Part shown: in pieces, positions 17,432 to 25,945 of the stretch
Layout: every line of letters starts with the position of its first letter
How positions within the stretch are numbered: position 1 is the first letter of the stretch
NCBI RefSeq assembly: GCF_001575205.1
Contig: NZ_LSRE01000044.1
Span: 124,001 to 188,000 of the forward strand
Reading direction: 5' to 3'
DNA: 64,000 nt
Origin: Tsukamurella pseudospumae
GTDB taxonomy: Bacteria > Actinomycetota > Actinomycetes > Mycobacteriales > Mycobacteriaceae
Position numbers and translations under genes: made by a program
The notes under the pieces: model-generated
Told to the model about the DNA's origin: nothing
Seen by the model: only the letters and a program-made list of their open reading frames with translations
Databases searched by the model: none

Positions 17432-19117
17432 TCAACGCCGGGTGGTTCCGGTCGGAGACAGTGTGTCGGAGATCAGCTTCGCGAAGCAGTGATCGTTGTC
17501 GAGATTCTGGGAACGGCACCAGGCGAGCGCCGCGTCCGGTCCGGAGAAGGGCCCCGCCTTCGTGACGACCCACATGTCCGGCCGGCCTTCGGGGCGGTCG
17601 AAGACGGGCCAGTCCGGAGCGAACAGGAGCCGGACGGCACCGTGCTGGCGCTCGAGATCGGTGACGTGCGTGAGGATGGACGCCGCGGTCCAGGTGACAC
17701 CCTCCGCGTACAGGCCGACCCACTTCGTGGACAGCTGCGCGACCCACTGGTTGTTCTCCGATGCGAGCACGAGGGGCTTGTCGGTCGCGGCGCGGGTCTG
17801 CAGTGCGACCAGCGGGTCCGCAGGGGTCGTCGTGGGCGGGGTCGTCTGCCCGCCGGTCGGAATGTCCGACGGGACCGTGGCGGTAGCAGTGACCCGAACA
17901 GTGGAGGCGGCGGGTGTGGTCTTGCGGTCGGTCAGGGCGACATAGCCCAGCACCGCGGTGGCGCCCACGAGGATCGCCGCGACCACCGCGAGGATCGGCA
18001 CCATGCGATTCCGCGCGGGCGGCTGCTGCTGGTACGCGGGAGCGGCCGGGTACGACGGCGCCTGCGGGTACGAAGCCTGGGGGTACGACGCCTGCGGATA
18101 GGACTGTGCCTGCGGGTACGAGATCTGTGGCTGCGCCGAGGGATACGAGGGTGCTGCAGGATATGAGGGCGCGACCGGATACGACGGCGGCGGCACCGGC
18201 TGCGAGATCACCGTGGGATCCGACGTCGCCGGGACGGGGCGGATCAGTGTCCTGTCGTCGTCCTGGCCGGGCAGCGGTACATCGACGCTGCGGCCGGCGA
18301 GCGCCTGCCGTGCGGCGGCGGCGAGCTCTCCGCACGTTGCGAAGCGCTCGACCGGCTCCTTCGCCATGCCCCGCGCGATGACGGTGTCCATCGCGGCGGG
18401 CACCGGCACCTCGGCGCTGGGGCGGGGGATCGGTGAGGTGAGGTGCTGCTTGAGCATCGCGCCCAGCGACTCGCCACGGTACGGCGCATGGCCCGTGAGG
18501 GCCTCGAACAGCACACACGCCAGTGAGTACACGTCGCTCGCGACGGTGGCGGAGTCACCGTCGAACCGCTCCGGCGCCGCGTAGGCCTGCGATCCGACGA
18601 GCAGCCCCGCCGAGGTCATCCGGGACTGCGTATCCGTCACCGCGAGGCCGAAGTCGAGGAGGTACGGAAACCCGGCTTCGGTGAGCTCGATGTTGGCGGG
18701 CTTCACATCCCGGTGCACGAGCCCCTTGGCGTGCGCGGCGTCCAGCGCGCCCGCCACCTGGTCGACGACGGTGACCGCGCGCTCGGCCGGCAGCGGACCG
18801 TCGCGCAGGACCTCCGCGAGATTGCGGCCCTCGACTAGGCGCATGTCGATGAACAGCACCCCGTCGATCTCGCCGAAGTCGTGGATGGGGATGACGTGCG
18901 GGTCCGCGAGGCGCGCCACCGTCTGCGATTCGCGGGTGAACCGCTCCCGGAACTGCGGATCCTCCGCCGCGGACGTGTGCAGGAGCTTGAGTGCCACCTC
19001 GCGATCGCGCCGCTCGTCATGCGCGAGGTAGACCTCACCCATGCCTCCGCGGCCCAGCAGCCTGCCGATCGCATACGGGCCCAGCGTGGTGCCGGTGCGT
19101 GTTCCCTCGCCGCTCAT
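17432..19117 (-). CDS. Transmembrane Ser/Thr protein kinase with C-terminal extracytoplasmic sensor domain
   Basis: A 561-residue Pkn-type receptor kinase. The kinase domain (about residues 10-270) has the glycine loop GRGGMGEVY, lysine in VALKLL, catalytic HRDVKPAN near 134 and DFG near 154. A Tyr/Pro/Gln/Ala-rich linker with SYPQA-type tandem repeats follows (about 300-365), then one helix near 372-396. The last ~125 residues face outward, with two cysteines in WCRS...DHCFAKL. It lacks PASTA repeats. The outer domain is about half identical to the C-terminus of the neighbouring propeller protein. ATG 19117 is chosen for its GGAGGGG ribosome site. It follows the propeller gene by 61 nt, so one operon is likely. 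Confidence 0.92.
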   Translation of the reverse strand: MSGEGTRTGTTLGPYAIGRLLGRGGMGEVYLAHDERRDREVALKLLHTSAAEDPQFRERFTRESQTVARLADPHVIPIHDFGEIDGVLFIDMRLVEGRNLAEVLRDGPLPAERAVTVVDQVAGALDAAHAKGLVHRDVKPANIELTEAGFPYLLDFGLAVTDTQSRMTSAGLLVGSQAYAAPERFDGDSATVASDVYSLACVLFEALTGHAPYRGESLGAMLKQHLTSPIPRPSAEVPVPAAMDTVIARGMAKEPVERFATCGELAAAARQALAGRSVDVPLPGQDDDRTLIRPVPATSDPTVISQPVPPPSYPVAPSYPAAPSYPSAQPQISYPQAQSYPQASYPQASYPQAPSYPAAPAYQQQPPARNRMVPILAVVAAILVGATAVLGYVALTDRKTTPAASTVRVTATATVPSDIPTGGQTTPPTTTPADPLVALQTRAATDKPLVLASENNQWVAQLSTKWVGLYAEGVTWTAASILTHVTDLERQHGAVRLLFAPDWPVFDRPEGRPDMWVVTKAGPFSGPDAALAWCRSQNLDNDHCFAKLISDTLSPTGTTRR

Positions 19118-19178
19118 GATGCCCCTCCGGTCGGCCGATTCGCTGATCGTAGCGGCAGGCACTGACATGGGTGAGCCG

Positions 19179-21506
19179 TCACCAGTACCGCGTCGATCCC
19201 TCCGGGCTCGCGGTGCTCGAGACCAGTTTCGCGAAGCAATGATCGCGGTCGAATCCGTTGCTGCGGCACCACTGGTTCGCCTCGTCGGGCCCGGGGAAGG
19301 TCGCGGCCGCGACGCTCACCCACCAGCCCTTGTAGCTGAAGACCGGCCACTCGTCGGAGTAGAGCAGGCGCACGTCCGCGAACCGCAGGCGCAGGGCCAG
19401 GAACTCGTCGAGGATGGCCTTCTCGTCCCACGTGCGGCCGTCGGCCACCAACCCGACCCGCTTGCTCGAGAGCTGCGCGACCCAGCGGTTGTTGAGGCTC
19501 CCCAGGATGAACGCCTTGTCGCTGTCGGCCTGGATGCGCAGCGCGCTCAGCCCCGACATCGGGTTCAGGCCCGTCTGCGGCCCGGGACCCGACGCCGCGA
19601 TCGGGCCGTCCGACGGTGCCGGGACCTTCGCCTTGCCCGACCCGTCGGGCTGCACGCAGTCGACGAGGTAGCTGTGGCCGCCGCTGCCGCTCGCACCCGA
19701 TCCACCGCTCGACGGTGCGGGGAGCGTGTCCGGGGTGCGGAAGAACTGGCCCTGCTTGAACAGCAGGTCGACGGTGGTGCCGGACTTCTTCTCCTCGGAA
19801 CCGTTGCCGGGCTTGGGGACGCCGACGGGGTTCGCGGCGAAGTCGAATGTGCCGGTCGCGATGAGGCCGGTGGAGTCCGAGATCGTCACGGACGTGCCCG
19901 ACGAGGTCAGCGCGTCGCCGCCCGGGCACGTGGCGGTGATCTTCATGGTGACCACCAGGCCGCCGGACTCGGTGCGGAACTTCTGCGGCGTGAACACCGG
20001 CTTGCTGCCGCAGCGGGTGTAGTACGAGTCGTCGGTGGAGCCCTTGCCCGCGGTGCCGGTGTTCGCGCTGCCCGGTGCGCTCGCCGTGCCGCCGGTGGCA
20101 CCGAACCCGACGATCCCGTCGTTCGATTGGAACACGAGGGTGCCACCCGCCGCTGCCAGCGTGCCGCTCGTCGTATCCATCGGTACCGGGGCCCGCCATT
20201 GCTCACGGCCGGTGTGCAGGTCGACGGCGACGATCGAACCGTTGGCGACGTACATGACGTGACGTCCGTCGGTCACGGGGCTGCGGAAACCGCCTGAATC
20301 GGCGGACCACAGTTCCCGCCCCGAGTCGGTGTCCATCCCGCGCAGTCGGCCGTCGTGGCTCACGACGGTGACGTCGTCGGCGACGATATGGACCTGGGGA
20401 TAGTTGTCGAGTGCAGAGCTCCAGCGCGCCTGATCGCCGACGTACAGCTTGCCGTCGACCAGGAACGGCGCGGCGATGTCGCGACCTACCACGTCGGGGA
20501 CTGCGACGGTGTTCGCGGTGAACGTGCGTTGCGTGCCGGACGGCGCCGTGTGGACGACGTCACGCGACGTGATCGAGGTCAGGTCCTTGCCGGTCGACGT
20601 CGAGGTGACCAGCCCTCCGTCGGGGAGCGGTTCGCGCCCGTAACCGGCCTTGGTGAGGAGCATCTCGCCGGTGTCACCACGAAAGTGGGTGATCGCGCCG
20701 CCGCTCTGCAGGGCGACGAGTGAATCGGTCGCCGTGAGCCCCCACGCGTCGCCGCTGCCGAATCCCTCCGCGGGCTCGAAAGTCTTCCGGAAGAGGATCT
20801 TTCCGGACAGGTCGTAGCGGACGAGAGCGCGATCATGCCCCGACCCGTCGCGTGATCCGACGAAGACGCCGAGTCGACTGATGCCGATCATGCTGCTGGT
20901 GGAGTCCAACGACGCGATCGTGCGGCGTTCTCCGGAGCGCGCGTCGACGATGACCAGTTCCGGGCTCGTCTGGGAAGCCGAGGTGCAGGCGATCACGCCT
21001 CCGACGATGCGCTCCGAACATGTACCGAAGGTCCCCGGCGCGGTGCGCTTGTGCCCCGTCGCCGTATCGATCAGGACCAGTTGCGGCGTGTCCGAGTTGC
21101 TGCCACTGCCGGCGAACACCGCCATGATCGAACCGTCCTCGTTCAGGGCACGATTCGCGACCAGATAGGTCTTGTCCTGCCCCGCGACACCGAAGATCCG
21201 ATGCGCGTTGAGCCCTGTCGCTCCGGTCGCCGCCGCAGTCAGCTTCCACGAGACGGACGGGGCCGTCGGGAACTCCGACGTGAGCTGCCCCGGGACCGGG
21301 CCGGAGGCATCGTCGGCCTTGCGGGAGGTGAACCACCAGATCCCGCCGGCCACGAGGACCAGCACGCACAGGACCGACACCCCGGCGAGGATCCAGGTGA
21401 GGGCGGACCGTCGGGCAGGGGCGGGAGGGGGCGGCACCTGGCCGTACCCGTACTGCGGTGTCTGCTGCGGGCCGTACGGGAACGGTTGTCCTCCGGGCGA
21501 AGTCAT
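19179..21506 (-). CDS. Membrane-anchored PQQ-like beta-propeller protein sharing the kinase's sensor domain
   Basis: 775 residues. A Pro/Gln/Tyr-rich cytoplasmic tail leads into one helix (about 36-60), then an extracytoplasmic seven- or eight-bladed PQQ-like propeller (about 85-460) with repeats such as GRLRGMDTDSGRELW and GSIVAVDLHTGREQW. A cysteine-containing beta domain follows (about 490-590), then a Gly/Ser linker and a C-terminal domain (about 650-775) with NNRWVAQLSSKRVGL and WCRSNGFDRDHCFAKL. That domain is the twin of the kinase's outer domain encoded next. It probably senses or scaffolds at the cell envelope together with the kinase. No enzyme activity is evident. Confidence 0.85.
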   Translation of the reverse strand: MTSPGGQPFPYGPQQTPQYGYGQVPPPPAPARRSALTWILAGVSVLCVLVLVAGGIWWFTSRKADDASGPVPGQLTSEFPTAPSVSWKLTAAATGATGLNAHRIFGVAGQDKTYLVANRALNEDGSIMAVFAGSGSNSDTPQLVLIDTATGHKRTAPGTFGTCSERIVGGVIACTSASQTSPELVIVDARSGERRTIASLDSTSSMIGISRLGVFVGSRDGSGHDRALVRYDLSGKILFRKTFEPAEGFGSGDAWGLTATDSLVALQSGGAITHFRGDTGEMLLTKAGYGREPLPDGGLVTSTSTGKDLTSITSRDVVHTAPSGTQRTFTANTVAVPDVVGRDIAAPFLVDGKLYVGDQARWSSALDNYPQVHIVADDVTVVSHDGRLRGMDTDSGRELWSADSGGFRSPVTDGRHVMYVANGSIVAVDLHTGREQWRAPVPMDTTSGTLAAAGGTLVFQSNDGIVGFGATGGTASAPGSANTGTAGKGSTDDSYYTRCGSKPVFTPQKFRTESGGLVVTMKITATCPGGDALTSSGTSVTISDSTGLIATGTFDFAANPVGVPKPGNGSEEKKSGTTVDLLFKQGQFFRTPDTLPAPSSGGSGASGSGGHSYLVDCVQPDGSGKAKVPAPSDGPIAASGPGPQTGLNPMSGLSALRIQADSDKAFILGSLNNRWVAQLSSKRVGLVADGRTWDEKAILDEFLALRLRFADVRLLYSDEWPVFSYKGWWVSVAAATFPGPDEANQWCRSNGFDRDHCFAKLVSSTASPEGSTRYW

Positions 21507-21523
21507 GTGTCCACCCGATCAAG

Positions 21524-21570
21524 AAAACGGCGCCCGGGCAATCATCCGATCGGATGACAGCCCGGGCGCC
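21524..21570 (-). terminator. Rho-independent terminator of the acyl-CoA dehydrogenase gene
   Basis: On the minus strand a perfect 11-bp stem, GGCGCCCGGGC with GCCCGGGCGCC (21560-21570 and 21529-21539), encloses an inner palindrome TCATCCGATCGGATGA and is followed by GTTTTCTT. This is a textbook intrinsic terminator, rare in such a GC-rich genome. It lies between the dehydrogenase stop and the propeller gene start. Confidence 0.85.
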
Positions 21571-21593
21571 GCCCGGAGGGTTCGCGCCGCGGG

Positions 21594-22742
21594 TCAGAGC
21601 GTGCGGGCGATGATCTCCTTCATGATCTCGTTGGTGCCGGCGTAGATCATCTGCACGCGGTTGTCGGCCCAGAATCGCGCGACCGGGTACTCGGCCATGT
21701 AGCCGTAGCCGCCGAAGAGCTGCAGGCACTCGGAGGCGACGTTCTGCGCACGGTCCGAGGTCCACCACTTCGCCATGGCGACGGTGGGGATGTCGAGCTC
21801 GCCCTTGACGTGCTTCTCGATGCAGTCGTCGACGAAGACGCGCGCGATCGTGGTCTCGGTGATCGCCTCGGCGAGCTTGAACTTGGTGTTCTGGAAGCCG
21901 AAGATGGGGCGGCCGAAGGCCTCTCGCTCCTTGGTGTAGCGCAGGGTCTCCTCGAAGATGACCTCCATGCCGGCCACGCAGGCCTGGCCGATGATGAGGC
22001 GCTCCTGCGGCAGCTGCTGCATGAGCTGGTAGAAGCCCTGGCCCTCCTGGGTGCCCAGGAGGTTGGCGGCGGGCACGTGGACGTCGTCGAAGAACAGCTC
22101 CGAGGTGTCCTGGCCCTTCTGGCCGATCTTGTTGAGGATCTTGCCGCGGCGGAAGCCCTCGCGGTCCGCCTCGACGAGCACCAGCGAGATGCCGGACGCG
22201 CCCTGGTCGGGATCGGTCTTGCAGACGAGGACGATGACATCGGCCTGCTGGCCGTTGGTGATGAAGGTCTTGGAGCCGTTGATCACGTACTCGTCGCCGG
22301 TCTTGATGGCGCGGGTCTTGACGTTCTGCAGGTCCGAGCCGGTACCGGGCTCCGTCATCGCGATGGCGCCGACGGCCTCACCGGAGGCCATCTTCGGCAG
22401 CCAGTGCTGCTTCTGCTCCTCGGTGCCGTACGCGAGGATGTAGTGCGCGACGATGCCGTTGTGCAGCGAGACGCCCCAGCTGGTGTCGAAGGCCTGCGCC
22501 TGGGCGGCGATCAGCACCGACTCGTGGCGGAAGTCGCCGCCACCGCCGCCGTACTCCTCCGGGATCGAGAGGCAGAGCAGGCCGAGCTCGCCGGCCTTGT
22601 TCCACAGGTCGCGGTCGACGTGATGCTGCTCGGCGAAGCGCTCGATGTTGGGCGTGAGCTCCTTGGCGAGGAACTTGTCCGCGAGGTCGCGGAGGGCGTC
22701 GAGCTCGTCGTTCATCCAGCTCGGGCGACGGCGTGCGGCCAT
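21594..22742 (-). CDS. Acyl-CoA dehydrogenase (FadE, long-chain/isovaleryl type)
   Basis: 382 residues, the normal length. Family motifs are TEPGTGSDLQNV (FAD and substrate contacts) and the C-terminal FGGYGYMAEYPVARFWADNR followed by MIYAGTNEIM. The usual medium-chain catalytic Glu position (YEGT) is Ala here (YAGT); the base is probably the Glu in LPQER near residue 250, as in long-chain and isovaleryl-CoA dehydrogenases. It would oxidise an acyl-CoA to the enoyl-CoA with electrons passed to ETF. ATG 22742 is preferred over an upstream start at 22823 because AAAGGTGG lies 7-8 nt before it. It stands alone and ends in a strong terminator. Confidence 0.92.
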   Translation of the reverse strand: MAARRRPSWMNDELDALRDLADKFLAKELTPNIERFAEQHHVDRDLWNKAGELGLLCLSIPEEYGGGGGDFRHESVLIAAQAQAFDTSWGVSLHNGIVAHYILAYGTEEQKQHWLPKMASGEAVGAIAMTEPGTGSDLQNVKTRAIKTGDEYVINGSKTFITNGQQADVIVLVCKTDPDQGASGISLVLVEADREGFRRGKILNKIGQKGQDTSELFFDDVHVPAANLLGTQEGQGFYQLMQQLPQERLIIGQACVAGMEVIFEETLRYTKEREAFGRPIFGFQNTKFKLAEAITETTIARVFVDDCIEKHVKGELDIPTVAMAKWWTSDRAQNVASECLQLFGGYGYMAEYPVARFWADNRVQMIYAGTNEIMKEIIARTL

Positions 22743-22891
22743 GGGATGACCACCTTTCTGCAGGGGAGTCTGCGGGCTTGTTGAGCACCACTTAATCAGA
22801 ACCGTGCCGACGAAAACAAGCACGCCTGAATGATTAGCCGCTCATGTGCTGGTCAGCGGCGGATACCCGGCGTGGTGCGGTGCTGCGCTCC

Positions 22892-22960
22892 TAAGATCGA
22901 CACGTGAAGACGGTCGCGCGGGCCGGTGGCACCCTGCGCCGGGTGTCCCGAGGGAGCTGA
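22892..22960 (+). promoter_or_regulatory. -10 box and 18-codon leaderless frame before the membrane protein
   Basis: TAAGAT (22892-22897) is followed 6 nt later by GTG at 22904, the leaderless spacing seen elsewhere. That frame encodes only VKTVARAGGTLRRVSRGS before TGA at 22958-22960. A -1 shift near its end would join it to the membrane protein frame (…RELRALRRIGVGLL). It is either a short leader ORF or a frameshifted true N-terminus. Confidence 0.4.
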
Positions 22961-22980
22961 GGGCGCTGCGGCGCATCGGC

Positions 22981-23571
22981 GTGGGACTGTTGATCAACCT
23001 CGTGCTCGCCGATTCGGTGACCACCAAGATGCTCGGTGATCAGGCCGCCGTACGGTCCGGCAGGTCGACGGGGATCGCTGCGAGCCTCGGGATCGTCCTG
23101 GCGCGGAACGTGTCCCTCCTTCTGGCACTCGGCGTGCCGCTCGTCGCGGCGACGGTGACCCTGGTCGCGCTGACGGGGCACGGCGCCGCGATGCCCGTCG
23201 CGGTCTCGTCCGTGCTGATGCAGGTCTTCGTGTGGCTAGGGATCTGCTCGATCCTGGCCGCGCTGTTCCCCGTGAGTCCGGCGAGCCCGCTCGTGTGGTG
23301 GCGTGACCGCCGGGACCTGCGGGTGACGGCGTGGCGCGTCTTCGCCGCGCTCGTGCCCTACGCACTGCTCTGGGTGCTCGTGCCGGCGGAGGGGCGCCGG
23401 CGGCGGCTCCCCGGCATGGGCGCGGTGCATCGCAGGACGACCGGCGCACAGCCGCTGGATCACGTGCATCAGGCCGTCACCGCGGTCCTCGCGGGGCTTC
23501 TGCTGTGGGGTGTGTGCATCGGGGTCGGAGCGGTGGTCGTGCGGATTCGGAACTGGCGACCGCGGGCCTGA
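22981..23571 (+). CDS. Polytopic membrane protein, function unknown
   Basis: About 196 residues with roughly five hydrophobic segments: GLLINLVLADSV, the long pair in LARNVSLLLALGVPLVAATV, VSSVLMQVFVWLGICSILAAL, RVFAALVPYALLWVLVP and AVTAVLAGLLLWGVCIGVGAVVV. I do not recognise the family. The start is uncertain. GTG 22981 is the first plausible internal start; the frame is open back to ATG 22846, but that start lies upstream of the likely -10 box at 22892. A leaderless 18-codon frame at 22904 may instead supply the true N-terminus if there is a frameshift. Confidence 0.5.
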   Translation: MGLLINLVLADSVTTKMLGDQAAVRSGRSTGIAASLGIVLARNVSLLLALGVPLVAATVTLVALTGHGAAMPVAVSSVLMQVFVWLGICSILAALFPVSPASPLVWWRDRRDLRVTAWRVFAALVPYALLWVLVPAEGRRRRLPGMGAVHRRTTGAQPLDHVHQAVTAVLAGLLLWGVCIGVGAVVVRIRNWRPRA

Positions 23572-23666
23572 GTCGTCTACCTGCGGAAACGGAAAGTCGG
23601 AACCGATCTACGAGCCGGTGCGTCTAATTGATGCGGAGGAAAAACCAACGAGATCGGGGGAACGAG

Positions 23667-24011
23667 TTGGACACGACACCGCAGGTCTGGTCGGACGCCG
23701 CACGGGCGGACGAGGCGTACGAGCAGGCACACGAGGTCCGTGAGCGATTGGCCCGAGTATCGGGCAGCGGGACGGCCGCACGGGGGGATGTGCGGGTCAC
23801 CGTCGGAATGGGGGGACGACTCACGGGGGTGGTGATCGCAGGACGCGCGATGGAGTTCTCGGGGGAGGCTCTCAGCGCGGAGATCATGACGGCGGCCTCC
23901 CTGGCCGAGCAGGCCGCGGCCAGGGAGGTCCACTCGATCACGACGCACTACTACCCGGATCACGAGCTCTGGAGCGAGTACACGGGGGCATCATGGCCGA
24001 CTTCGAGCTGA
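23667..24011 (+). CDS. YbaB/EbfC-like small protein of an ESX-associated cassette
   Basis: 114 residues. The middle (GDVRVTVGMGGRLTGVVIAGRAMEFSGEALSAEIM, in overlapping blocks) resembles the YbaB/EbfC fold often encoded first in actinobacterial cassettes that also carry EspC-like and WXG-like proteins. A helical N-terminus (ARADEAYEQAHEVRERLARV) fits the coiled part of that fold. TTG 23667 is preferred because GGGGGA lies 6 nt upstream; an ATG at 23631 would add 12 residues. The 3' end overlaps the next gene by 19 nt, showing translational coupling. DNA binding is only inferred from distant YbaB similarity. Confidence 0.65.
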   Translation: MDTTPQVWSDAARADEAYEQAHEVRERLARVSGSGTAARGDVRVTVGMGGRLTGVVIAGRAMEFSGEALSAEIMTAASLAEQAAAREVHSITTHYYPDHELWSEYTGASWPTSS

Positions 24012-24286
24012 CGGCGGAGACCGTCGACGCCCATGTTCGGGCGCTCGGCGAGATCGGTGCCACGGTCGACAAGGCCGGCATCGCAGGCGCGCGACGGGTG
24101 GGCACGATGGATTACGGCGCGATGTTCTACCCGCTCGTCGGGCTGATGAACGTCGCGCTCGAGAAGGTCGGGCAGGCGGTCACGCGGCACGGCGGTGAGC
24201 TGAGCACGCACCGCGCCGACTTCCAGCGCACGGCCACAGCGCTGGTCGACGCCGATGACTCCGGCGCACAGGGGATTCCGCAATGA
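23993..24286 (+). CDS. EspC-like ESX (type VII) secretion substrate
   Basis: 97 residues, all-helical by appearance, with the layout of the EspC/ESX-1 secretion-associated family: FELTAETVDAHVRALGEIG at the N-terminus, a central variable part and a C-terminal helix LVGLMNVALEKVGQAVTRHG. Such proteins form helical hairpins secreted through type VII systems. No signal peptide is present, as expected. It overlaps both neighbours (19 nt with the YbaB-like gene, ATGA with the next), so the three are one unit. No ESX core gene (EccC, EccD) lies in the window. Confidence 0.7.
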   Translation: MADFELTAETVDAHVRALGEIGATVDKAGIAGARRVGTMDYGAMFYPLVGLMNVALEKVGQAVTRHGGELSTHRADFQRTATALVDADDSGAQGIPQ

Positions 24287-25218
24287 CGGGCCTGGTGGAC
24301 GGCGTGCCGCTCGCTGAGGCGGTGCGGGACGCGGCGGAAGCGGTGGAAGAGGACGGATACCTCAGCGTAGGCGCCGGACTCGCCGCCTACGGCGTGGTGT
24401 CCGCGGCGAAGGACGTCGTGGAAGATCCGCTCGGGTCGATCTTCGCCGCCGGCTTCGGTTGGGCGATCGAGCACAATCCGATCCTCCGCACTGCTCTCGA
24501 TGCGGTCTCGGGCGACCCGGACGCGATCGAGTCCGTCACCGACGCGTGGAAGGACGAGGTCGCGACACCGCTCGCGAAGGTCGCCCAATCTGTCGTGAAC
24601 GCAGGGGAATCCACGTCGAATGGCTGGGCGGGCGAGGCCGGCGACGCCTATCGCGCCGCAACCACCGAGCTCGCCGGGCACAGTGAGGCTTTGGGCACTG
24701 CGGCCCGCGCGGCGGCGACGGGATTGTCGGCCGCGGGCACGCTCGTGGTCGAGGTCCGCACCTACATCCGCGACGAGCTCTCGACCTTCCTCGGCTGGCT
24801 GACCGCGGGTTACGCGATCGCCGCGGCATCGGCCACGCCCACCGGGGGCGGTTCGGTGGCGACGTTCATCAACACCGCGATCCTCCGCGGTGCCGCACTC
24901 GGCCAGAAGTTCGCGGGCGTGTTGCGCAGGCTCGCCGACAAGCTGGAGCGTTTCACCGACCGGCTCGGCGCCCTGGGCAAAGCCGCGGACGCACTGCGCA
25001 GGGCGGCGGTGAAGGTCGATGATTCGGCGGCGCGCGTCATCGGCCGGACCAGCCCCGAGGTCGTCAGCGGGCGGATCTCCGGCGAACTCGTCTCGCGCTG
25101 GTCGAACGCGGCGCCGTCCCTGCCCACTGCAGGCGACGTCGCGAAGGACGGCGGCACCGTCGTTGCGAAGGCGGTGGGCGATGCCTGGAAGACGTGGTCC
25201 GGCACCGCGCCCGCGTGA
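24283..25218 (+). CDS. WXG100-like large ESX substrate (helical, 311 aa)
   Basis: The central part carries a WXG-type turn, NGWAGEAGDAYR near residue 110, between long helices, like the LXG/WXG N-terminal domains of type VII effectors (for example the CpnT N-terminus). A hydrophobic Gly/Ala-rich segment (FLGWLTAGYAIAAASATPTGG) follows near residue 168, then a coiled helix (LGQKFAGVLRRLADKLERFTDRL, in part). No nuclease, NADase or other toxin domain is visible at the C-terminus, so it may be a carrier, pore-forming or orphan effector stem. The start overlaps the EspC-like stop (ATGA). No immunity gene is obvious downstream. Confidence 0.65.
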   Translation: MTGLVDGVPLAEAVRDAAEAVEEDGYLSVGAGLAAYGVVSAAKDVVEDPLGSIFAAGFGWAIEHNPILRTALDAVSGDPDAIESVTDAWKDEVATPLAKVAQSVVNAGESTSNGWAGEAGDAYRAATTELAGHSEALGTAARAAATGLSAAGTLVVEVRTYIRDELSTFLGWLTAGYAIAAASATPTGGGSVATFINTAILRGAALGQKFAGVLRRLADKLERFTDRLGALGKAADALRRAAVKVDDSAARVIGRTSPEVVSGRISGELVSRWSNAAPSLPTAGDVAKDGGTVVAKAVGDAWKTWSGTAPA

Positions 25219-25240
25219 GTCGATAGGGCAGGATGGCGGC

Positions 25241-25933
25241 GTGAGCACAGCACAAGCGCGGGACCTGCTGATCCTCGACGTGCCGGAGGAGTCGCGGGCC
25301 GCCCACGCCCGCCTCCTCGCCGCGGATACGGGGGAGCGGTACACCGCGGGCGACATCGACATCGCCGTGGGGACACCCGCCTGGGCGGGCGGCACCGGAC
25401 TCCTGGTCGCCGCGGACGATCCGGCCGACCTGGCTCGGCTCGTCGACCGGCGCGGCCTCGCCGTCCCCGAGGTCGCCGACGGATTCGCCGGTGCGGCCGA
25501 CGGACTCGTCCTCGGCATCGCGGGCCCGACGGTGCCGTCCCCACTGCCCGGCGCAGAGATCACGGGCGTCGATCACGTCGTCGTGACCTCGCCGAACCGC
25601 GACCGGATCATCGCGACGCTGTGCGGACGGCTCGACTTCGACCTGCGCCTGGACCGGGTGCAGTCCTGGGGCGTGCACCAGCTGTTCCTGCGCCGCGGGG
25701 ACCTCCTCGTCGAGGTGCTCCTGCAGGAGGGGGACGACGTGGATCCCGCAGCGCCGGACGGGCTCTGGGGCGTCGCGTGGCGCACCGTCGACGCCGAGGC
25801 GACGCGCACCCGCCTGACCGACCTGGGCATCACCGTGAGCGATGTGCGTCGCGGTGCCAAGCCCGGCACCCGCGTCGCGACCGTGAAGGACCCCGAGCTG
25901 GGGATCCCGACGATCGTCCTCGAGCAGTCCTAG
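25241..25933 (+). CDS. VOC (glyoxalase-like) domain protein
   Basis: 230 residues. Two beta-alpha-beta-beta-beta halves fit the vicinal oxygen chelate superfamily. The second half begins GVDHVVVTSPNRDRIIATL with a possible metal His, continues HQLFLRRGDLLVEVLLQ and ends LGIPTIVLEQS. Actinobacterial members often lack a known substrate; glyoxalase, dioxygenase or resistance-protein roles are all possible. GTG 25241 is favoured because CAGGAT lies 6 nt upstream (leaderless spacing); the same frame extends further upstream only as antisense-like shadow over the WXG gene. It is convergent with pgl, 12 nt away. Confidence 0.75.
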   Translation: MSTAQARDLLILDVPEESRAAHARLLAADTGERYTAGDIDIAVGTPAWAGGTGLLVAADDPADLARLVDRRGLAVPEVADGFAGAADGLVLGIAGPTVPSPLPGAEITGVDHVVVTSPNRDRIIATLCGRLDFDLRLDRVQSWGVHQLFLRRGDLLVEVLLQEGDDVDPAAPDGLWGVAWRTVDAEATRTRLTDLGITVSDVRRGAKPGTRVATVKDPELGIPTIVLEQS

Positions 25934-25945
25934 CCCTCGGGCCGA

